A stretch of 64,000 nt of DNA. Origin: Dankookia rubra (GTDB lineage Bacteria > Pseudomonadota > Alphaproteobacteria > Acetobacterales > Acetobacteraceae). The notes beneath the pieces are model-generated. The model saw nothing but the letters and a program-made list of their open reading frames with translations, did not search any database and was not told the origin of the DNA. The stretch is taken from contig NZ_SMSJ01000024.1 of the NCBI RefSeq assembly GCF_004355005.1, positions 1-64,000 of the forward strand, read 5' to 3'. Positions 54,478 to 64,000 of this stretch are shown piece after piece. Position numbers and translations under genes: made by a program. Every line of letters starts with the position of its first letter. Position 1 is the first letter of the stretch.

Positions 54478-54792
54478 TTATCGGCTCCGGTACGGGGTTG
54501 AACGGGCTGGATAGAAGCGCCGATACCGGCGGTTACGGCGGCTGACCCGCCAGAAAATCGGATCGTGCCGAGCCACACGACGCAGCCCCCACAAGCCACC
54601 GGTCAGCACGAGCGCAGCCAGGGCGGCTGCGGCGAACTGACGCGAAGAGAGGAGTGGCATCTGGAATGCGAGCATTCCGAACCCGGCCGCAGGCGCGATT
54701 ACCCAGCCAAGCGCGGTACGCTCCACCCCGGCAAAAAGCCGGGGGGAGTTCACACCCGCGAAGAAGGGGACGCCGATATCGCGCGACAGCAA
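54478..54792 (-). CDS. trbD: TrbD (VirB3 family), 5' end replaced by IS sequence
   Basis: The native frame from 54776 reads VPFFAGVNSPRLFAGVERTA with two hydrophobic helices (LGWVIAPAAGFGMLAFQMPL; QFAAAALAALVLTGGLWGLR), the VirB3/TrbD plan. The first 9-10 codons (MSSESKQDFG, still present at 6846-6876) are cut off by IS copy 2. A TTG at 54792 inside the IS gives a substitute start, MLSRDIG, so a near-normal 104-aa protein could still be made if transcribed from the IS. Confidence 0.8.
   Translation of the reverse strand: MLSRDIGVPFFAGVNSPRLFAGVERTALGWVIAPAAGFGMLAFQMPLLSSRQFAAAALAALVLTGGLWGLRRVARHDPIFWRVSRRNRRYRRFYPARSTPYRSR
54771..54776. repeat. inner target-site duplication CGCCGA, right copy
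   Basis: Identical to 6846-6851. It lies within trbD immediately before IS copy 2. Confidence 0.9.
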
Positions 54793-54851
54793 CCTTGGCC
54801 GGTCAGCGACACGTAGGTTGGCCGGTTTGGCCGGACGCAGGGCGGGCGTAG

Positions 54852-57304
<2,453 letters not shown>

Positions 57305-57417
57305 CCCCTTGCGCCGACACGAACCTTGTCGCGCAGTACCTGTCACCCCATCATCCACAGGCCAGCGACCGGACATCCTTGCTGTCGCTGACCGGCCATC
57401 CTTCGTGTCGCGCTACA

Positions 57418-57423
57418 CCAAAC
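57418..57423. repeat. outer target-site duplication CCAAAC, right copy
   Basis: Identical to 4199-4204, directly after IS copy 2 and inside the IS630 transposase frame. Confidence 0.9.
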
Positions 57424-57562
57424 CTTTCGCACCCTGGTCGGCAAAGCGGTGGCAGATGGCGAACGCACCGGTCGACGACAGCCCGGTCTGCGCCGCAATC
57501 GCTGCGTAGCTGAACCCGCTCTGCCGCAGCCCGATCACCTGCAGTTGGTAGAAACCGGACAT
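57418..57562 (-). pseudogene. IS630-family transposase, N-terminal part
   Basis: From ATG 57562 the minus strand reads MSGFYQLQVIGLRQSGFSYA, AIAAQTGLSSTGAFAICHRF, ADQGAKGLV, the helix-turn-helix start of an IS630 transposase. It breaks at the IS and continues at 4204 as SGKRGRKPDEQ after merging the CCAAAC repeat, with no frame change. Confidence 0.82.
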
Positions 57563-57676
57563 GCCGGTGCCGATGGCGGTTGCATTGCGGGCGGTGTCGG
57601 GGTGGCGGCGGTTTCAGGTCGCGTCTCGGTCATGGTGGTCGTAGCTGTTCGTTCTTCAGGATTACCAACCCACCGA

Positions 57677-58678
57677 TTAGTCCACCCGAGCCCCAGAGAT
57701 GCGCACGATCTCGCCCCAACGCTCGATCTCCGAAGCGATTAGGACGCGAAGTTCCTTGGGCGTAGAAATCGCAACCTCGAGCCCGAGCGTGTCGCGTAGC
57801 CGCTGCTGAACGTCAGGTTGGAGTAACCCGGTATGCAACGCCGCTGCAGTACGGTCCACCGCGATTTGCGGTACACCGGCCGGCCCGATCACGGCGAACC
57901 AGACATCGGTGACGCAGTCCGGTACACCTGCTTCGACCATCGTCGGCACATCGGGTAGCTGCGGTGCACGTTCCGCGCTGGTCACTGCCAGAGGTCGGAA
58001 CTGCCCGGCTCGCACCTGGGCAAGGCCGGTGGTCATCGTCTCGAAGGTAAAGTCCACGTCGCCTCGCATCATCGCCGTGTTCGAGGGCGCGTTGCCGGCA
58101 AAAGGGACATGGACAGTCTCGATGCCGGTGCGGACGCGCAGAAGCTCGCCCGAGAGATGGCTTGAAGATCCAATTCCTGGTGAGGCGTAGGACAGCTGTC
58201 CTGGCCGGGCCCGCGCAATGGTGATGAGACCTTGTACCGAACTGATAGGGGATTGCGAACGCACCACAAGGATGTTCGCCGTCCGCGCCACGAGGCTGAT
58301 CGGCTCGTGATCCCGACGCGGATCGTAGGGAAGCCGGCGGAACAGCGAGACGTTAATCGCCAACGCGCCGGGTGCAGAAATGCCAAGCGTGTAGCCATCA
58401 GGCGCAGACTTGGCGATTGCGTCCACGCCGATGTTGCCACCCGCGCCGGGACGGTTCTCGACTACTATCGATTGGCCAAGCGAATTCCGCAGTATCTCTG
58501 CTAGCACGCGGGCAAGTATGTCGGTTGAGCCGCCAGCGGGAAAAGGCACGATGAAGCGTATCGGCCGAGACGGCCATTCTTGGGCCTGCGCTGTGCCTGA
58601 GAGCACGGATGGTATCAGCGCAGAGGTTCCGATCAGCGCGTGCCTGCGCGACAGTTTCAGGGTGCTGTCCCGGTTCAT
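57677..58678 (-). CDS. Bug-family tripartite tricarboxylate-type solute receptor
   Basis: 333 aa. Signal peptide with twin-Arg-like start (LSRRHALIGTSALIPSVLSG), then WPSRPIRFIVPFPAGGSTDI, GQSIVVENRPGAGGNIGVDA, LSYASPGIGSSSHLSGELL, the Bug (TctC) fold. Periplasmic binding protein for an organic acid. Membrane partners TctA/B are absent, as is usual for the many orphan Bug proteins of this kind of bacterium. Host side of the integration. Confidence 0.92.
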   Translation of the reverse strand: MNRDSTLKLSRRHALIGTSALIPSVLSGTAQAQEWPSRPIRFIVPFPAGGSTDILARVLAEILRNSLGQSIVVENRPGAGGNIGVDAIAKSAPDGYTLGISAPGALAINVSLFRRLPYDPRRDHEPISLVARTANILVVRSQSPISSVQGLITIARARPGQLSYASPGIGSSSHLSGELLRVRTGIETVHVPFAGNAPSNTAMMRGDVDFTFETMTTGLAQVRAGQFRPLAVTSAERAPQLPDVPTMVEAGVPDCVTDVWFAVIGPAGVPQIAVDRTAAALHTGLLQPDVQQRLRDTLGLEVAISTPKELRVLIASEIERWGEIVRISGARVD

Positions 58679-59457
58679 GCTATTTTGCCTTCTCCGGCAG
58701 AACCGCGAGCTTGGAGAAGTCGGCCTCGTCTTCGTGTTTGATCCGGGCGACCTCTGTCTCTGTCGTCATGTCCGGCCTCAGCGCCGCGGCCAACTTCACC
58801 CGCAAGCCCGCACGCTACCGGAGGCGAACGAGGTTCCATGGGTTTGCGTGCTCTCATTTGGCCTCGCTTCGGGTGAAGTTTCCAACGTGTCTCAAAGGGT
58901 GAAACGCTCAGAAGAAAGTTGCAATCAAATTGTTCGCCTGCTACTTAATAGGGAGCAATGAAAATACAGGCTGACCGTCCAGGTCAACAGGAATATTTCG
59001 GTGTGCTCCTCGGGCAGATTGCCCGCCGCTGGCGGCTCTGATGGCGTGCCGATCATCCTGCGGCGCCATACCGATCTAGTCGTGTTTTAGCTGCTCACAC
59101 AGCTGGTTAATCGCAATGATGTTCCACGATCTGCAGGACAAAGCGGCAGACCCGAACACCGTGGCGCACAACTGCATTTGGCGCGCGCGGCTCCACCACT
59201 GCCTGCTTCGGCTCGTGCGATGGATCGAGAAGGTCGGCAAACGGGAGCTGTCCGCGGTCGAAGGGAGTCTCGCGGTGATGCGGCTCGGCAGCGCCGTCCT
59301 AAGTTTGCAGGAACTCCTGCGCGAGCCGGCTTTAGCGCCGGGTACTAAACGCGCCATCGGAGTGCGGTTCGGCCGGATACGGCGGAACGGCCCGGCAGGA
59401 CAAGAATCGGAAGTGCCGGGCGCGTGAGCGTGAAGGAGGTGCCGGAGCGGGGTTGCA
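58679..59457. other. stretch with one weak gene remnant
   Basis: The frame 59116-59427 (+), ARLHHCLLRLVRWIEKVGKR, ELSAVEGSLAVMRLGSAVLS, resembles the cytoplasmic end of FUSC-type exporters, but it is short, has no membrane part and no start context, so I treat it as a possible remnant. The rest, 58679-59115, shows nothing recognisable apart from the promoter area of the Bug gene. Confidence 0.35.
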
Positions 59458-61384
59458 TCAGACCGGCTCGTCGCGTGTGCCCGGGTCACCAAGCCGCGCA
59501 ACCGCTTCTGGATTGACCAAGCCCGAGAGATCGCCGACTGCGTCGCCGACCCACACCGCCCGCACGACGCGGCGCATGATCTTCATGCTGCGGGTCTTCG
59601 GCAGGTCGTCCACAAAGACGACGCTCTTCGGCCGGAAGGAGCTACCCAAGCCGGCGGCGACGGCCTGCTTCAGCGCCTGCACGACCTCCGGCGTCGGGAC
59701 CACGCCGCGGGCCGGCACGCAGACGCAGACGACGGCCGAGCCCTTGACCGGGTCGGGAACGCCGATCACCGCGGCCTCGGCGACCTTCCCGGTGGCGAGG
59801 AGCAGCGCCTCGATCTCGGCCGGGCCGGTCCGCTTGCCGGAGATTTTGAGCGTGTCGTCGGACCGGCCGTGGATGAACCAGGTTCCGTCCTCGTCGACGG
59901 ACGCGAAGTCGCCCTGGACCCAGAGGCCGGGGATCCTGGACCAGTAGCTTTCGATGTAGCGCGCGGGATCGCGCCACAGGCCGCGGGTCAGACCGATCGA
60001 AGGAACGATCAAAGCGAGCTCCCCAACCTTGCCGCGCGGCAGCGGGGTGCCGTTGTCGTCGACAACCACCGCGCCCATGCCGGGGATCGGGCCGGCGAAG
60101 CCGCAGGGCTTGGCGTCTTGCTGCAGGACATTGCCGGCGAGGATGCCGCCGCCGATCTCCGTCCCGCCGGAGTAGTTCAGGATCGGCGCGCGGCCGCCAC
60201 AGATCTTGCTGCGGAACCATGCCCAGGCCTCCGGTGTCCAGGGCTCCCCGGTCGAGGCGGTGACGCGTACCGATGACAGGTCATAGCCTCGACCACCTCG
60301 GGCGGCTGCTGCATGAGCGAGCGCACCAGCGTCGGGGCAACGCCCAGGAAGCTGACCTTGTGGTTCTGCACCAGGCGCCAAATGCGGCCCGGCTCGGGAA
60401 AGTCCGGCGTACCCTCGGCGAGCAGCAGAGTCGCACCCACCAGGGGGACCGCGACGGCCAGCATCGGGCCGATCAGCCAGCCAAGGTCGCTCATCCACAG
60501 CAGGCGGTCGCTAGGCCGCAGGTCGAGGATCAGCCCGAAGTCGAGCGCCACCTTGGTCATGAAGCCGCAGTGGGAATGCACCGTTCCCTTGGGCTTGCCG
60601 CTGGTGCCCGAGGTGTAGACGAGCATCGCCGACGCCTCTGCCGGAAGCTCGGCCGGAGGGGCCAGGTGTCCCCGGCCCAGGAGATCGCGCCAGCTGATCC
60701 AGCGGTCGTCCGCCGGCTCGGCTTCCTGCCCATCCGGGTCGCGTGCGACCACCACCACATGCCGCAGGGTCGGCACCTCGCCGACGGCTGCGGCGATCAC
60801 CGCCGCCATCTCGATCGGCTTGCCGCGGCGCCAGGTGCGGTCGGCGGTGATGACCGCGACGGCCCCGGCATCGGTCAGGCGCTCGACCACCGCCTGTACC
60901 CCGAAGCCGGAGAACATCGGCAGGGCGATCGCGCCGATGCTAACCACGGCCAGGAAGGCGGCGATCGCCTCGGGGACGGAGTGCATGAACAGGCCGACCA
61001 CGTCGCCCCGGCGGATGCCGAGCGAGGCAAGGCCGCCCGCCGCCCGCGACACCGTCGCAGCCAGTTCCGCGTAGGTCATCTCGCGCCGACTGCCATCCTC
61101 ACCTTCCCAGAGGATGGCGGGCTTCTGCGCATGCCCGTTGGTGATGGCGCGGTCGAGGCAGTTGTAGGCGAGGTTGGTCGTCCCGCCGACGCACCACTCG
61201 GCCCATTCGAGACATCGAGCAGGCGCTCATACGGCTTGAAGAAGTGGAGGCCGTGGAACTCCATCACCGCCGCCCAGAACCATTCAGGCTCCTGGGCGGC
61301 GCGCTCCACCAGCCGGTCGTAATCCGCGATGCCGTGGACGCGCAGGAAGCGCTCCAGCGGAGGAAAGGTGCCAGGCTCGCTCAT
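59458..61384 (-). pseudogene. AMP-forming acyl-CoA synthetase with two frameshifts
   Basis: Three frames join into one acetyl-CoA-synthetase-like protein of about 640 aa. Frame one (61384 to about 61205) has FLRVHGIADYDRLVERAAQE; frame two (to about 60290) has EWAEWCVGGTTNLAYNCLDR, the P-loop YTSGTSGKPKGTVHSH and LLWMSDLGWLIGPML; frame three to the stop has RGYDLSSVRVTASTGEPWTP, NYSGGTEIGGGI, GDFASVDEDGTWFIHGRSDD and LPKTRSMKIMRR. Shifts lie near 61205 and 60290. Either the gene is recently dead or the assembly has two indels. The core otherwise looks well conserved. Confidence 0.85.
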
Positions 61385-61411
61385 GGGATGCGTCCTATCC
61401 GGGAATGGCGA

Positions 61412-62644
61412 TCAGGCGCGGCTCAGGGCGCAGCCGCCCTCGGCCAGGGGCCGGAAGGCCTGCTCGCCGGGTGTCGTCTGCAGCGGCTTGTAATAATCCC
61501 AGGGGCCGCGGGATTCGCGCGGCGCCTTGATCTCGAACAGATAGGCCGGGTGCAGTTTGCGGCCGTCGGAGCGGATGGTGCCGGCGCCGAAGGCATCGTC
61601 CTCGGTCGGCATCGCTTTCATGCGGACGACCGCTTCGGCCCCGGACGCCTTCGCGGCGGCGCCCATCTCCTTGACCGCTTTGAGGTAGTGCAGCGCCGAG
61701 GCGTAGCAGCCGGCATGCACCATCGTCGGAGCTTGGACGCCGGCGCTCTCCTTGAGCCTGCCGGTGAAGGCCCGGGTCCGGTCGTTGAGGTCCCAGTAGA
61801 AGGTCTCGGTCAGCACCAGGCCCTGCGCCGCCCCAAGCCCGAGCGAGTGCACCTCGGTGATGAACATGACCAGCGCCGCGAGCTTCGCGCCGCGCCGGGT
61901 CAGTCCGAACTCGGCCGCCTGCTTGATCGCATTGATGAGGTCGCTGCCGCCGGCCGCGAGGCCGATCACCTTCGCCTTGCTGGCCTGCGTGCGCACGAGG
62001 AAGGCGGAGAAGTCGGTGGTGCCAGGGAACGGGAAGCGCACCGAGCCGAGCACCTTGCCACCGGCAGCCTGAACGAAGCGCGACGTCTCCGTCTCCATCG
62101 AGTGGCCGAAGGCGTAGTCCGCCGTGACGAAGAACCAGCTGTCGCCGCCGCCCTTGACCATGGCAGCGCCGGTCGAGTTCGCCAGCATGTAGGTGTCGTA
62201 AGCCCAGTGCACCGTGTTCGGGCTGCACTGCGCGCCGGTGAGGTCCGCGGTGGCAGGCCCCGACGCCAGGAAGACCTTGTTCTTCTCCCGCGCGACGCCG
62301 GCGACCGCCAGCGCCGCGGAGCTGCCGGGCACGTCGATGATGGCGTCAACGCCGTCGCGGTCGATCCACTGGCGCGTGATGTTCGAGGCGACGTCGGCCT
62401 TGTTCTGGTGGTCGGCCGAGAGGACCTCCACCCGGAAGCCCTGGTCAGCAAATTCCTTGGCCGCCTGGCGGACCGCGGCGACCGATCCCGGCCCGGCAAG
62501 ATCGTGGTAGGGGCCGGCCATGTCGGTCAGGACCCCCAGCCGGATCGTGTTCGCGCCCTGCGCCCGGGCGCCGCTGCTAATGGATGCCGTTGCCGCGGCC
62601 AAGGCTGCCCCGGCCTTGAAGGCCGAGCGTCGGGTGAATGTCAT
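61412..62644 (-). CDS. ABC transporter substrate-binding protein (branched-chain amino acid type)
   Basis: 410 aa with Tat-like signal (MTFTRRSAFKAGAALAAATA). Type I periplasmic binding fold: IRLGVLTDMAGPYHDLAGPG, VDAIIDVPGSSAALAVAGVA, WFFVTADYAFGHSMETETSR. LivJ-like family, often binding aromatic or short acids. It lies between two acyl-CoA ligase genes, suggesting uptake of the acid they activate. No permease or ATPase gene is in the window. Confidence 0.9.
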   Translation of the reverse strand: MTFTRRSAFKAGAALAAATASISSGARAQGANTIRLGVLTDMAGPYHDLAGPGSVAAVRQAAKEFADQGFRVEVLSADHQNKADVASNITRQWIDRDGVDAIIDVPGSSAALAVAGVAREKNKVFLASGPATADLTGAQCSPNTVHWAYDTYMLANSTGAAMVKGGGDSWFFVTADYAFGHSMETETSRFVQAAGGKVLGSVRFPFPGTTDFSAFLVRTQASKAKVIGLAAGGSDLINAIKQAAEFGLTRRGAKLAALVMFITEVHSLGLGAAQGLVLTETFYWDLNDRTRAFTGRLKESAGVQAPTMVHAGCYASALHYLKAVKEMGAAAKASGAEAVVRMKAMPTEDDAFGAGTIRSDGRKLHPAYLFEIKAPRESRGPWDYYKPLQTTPGEQAFRPLAEGGCALSRA

Positions 62645-62686
62645 GGTGGTTCCTTCCTCGTCATGCAGTGCGATCGATGCCGGGTC

Positions 62687-64000
<1,314 letters not shown>

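Larger units (their letters stand above)
6846..54776. mobile_element. integrated conjugative plasmid (about 48 kb plus one IS)
   Basis: The DNA between the two IS copies carries a replication initiator with iterons, ParA-type genes, a MobF relaxase, a coupling protein and a full trb mating-pair set. The trb operon is cut into two at the ends of the segment: trbC lies at the left edge and trbD at the right edge. Joining 54776 to 6852 (removing one CGCCGA) restores a trbC-trbD junction with a GTGA overlap. With one IS the circle would be 50572 bp. Confidence 0.88.

Overview
High-GC, alphaproteobacterial DNA. The gene content (Bug-type solute receptor, branched-chain-type binding protein, acyl-CoA ligases, SorAB sulfite oxidase, trb-type conjugation genes, dense insertion sequences) best fits a soil or water Acetobacteraceae (Roseomonas-like), but that is inference from content only.

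Main structural result: about 50.6 kb of this window reads as a circular conjugative plasmid fused into another replicon through an IS21-family element. Two copies of a 2641-bp IS (4205-6845 and 54777-57417), apparently identical, lie in direct orientation exactly 50572 bp apart. The outer flanks carry a 6-bp duplication CCAAAC (4199-4204, 57418-57423). Joining them restores an IS630-type transposase frame in phase. The inner flanks carry a different 6-bp duplication CGCCGA (6846-6851, 54771-54776). Joining them restores trbD directly behind trbC. So the IS first hit trbD on the plasmid, and the whole plasmid then entered a decayed IS630 copy as a cointegrate.

Host DNA, left (1-4204): IS66 scraps and an IS630 remnant that holds a group II intron relic, itself apparently interrupted by a second IS21-like element (5'-truncated istA, intact istB). 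Host DNA, right (57418-64000): the IS630 start, a Bug receptor, a doubly frameshifted acyl-CoA synthetase, an ABC substrate-binding protein and a ligase cut by the window edge.

Plasmid (6846-54776). Mating-pair formation runs on the minus strand as trbB-trbC-[IS]-trbD-E-J-K-L-F-G-H-I-traF-virB1-like-membrane protein-traG. An XRE regulator and a repeated operator-like site precede trbB. Upstream of the regulator lies an overlapping gene pair: a RusA-like nuclease and a PD-(D/E)xK plus HEPN protein, a candidate undescribed conflict or defence module. An IS5 element (10474-13382) is split by a 2.0-kb serine-recombinase element with perfect 23-bp inverted ends. Next comes a sulfite-handling island (LysR, YeiH, SorB, SorA, anti-sigma, ECF sigma, beta-propeller, DUF305) and a tyrosine recombinase. 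The maintenance and transfer core has a three-gene ParA-type operon, divergent from small genes plus a 1153-aa MobF relaxase/helicase, an iteron origin with a DnaA box and Rep_3-type initiator, a resolvase, KfrA-like and Toprim proteins. A second cargo block holds a GHKL-ATPase/PD-(D/E)xK nuclease fusion, a zinc-ribbon protein and a hybrid sensor kinase bracketed by two related hairpins.
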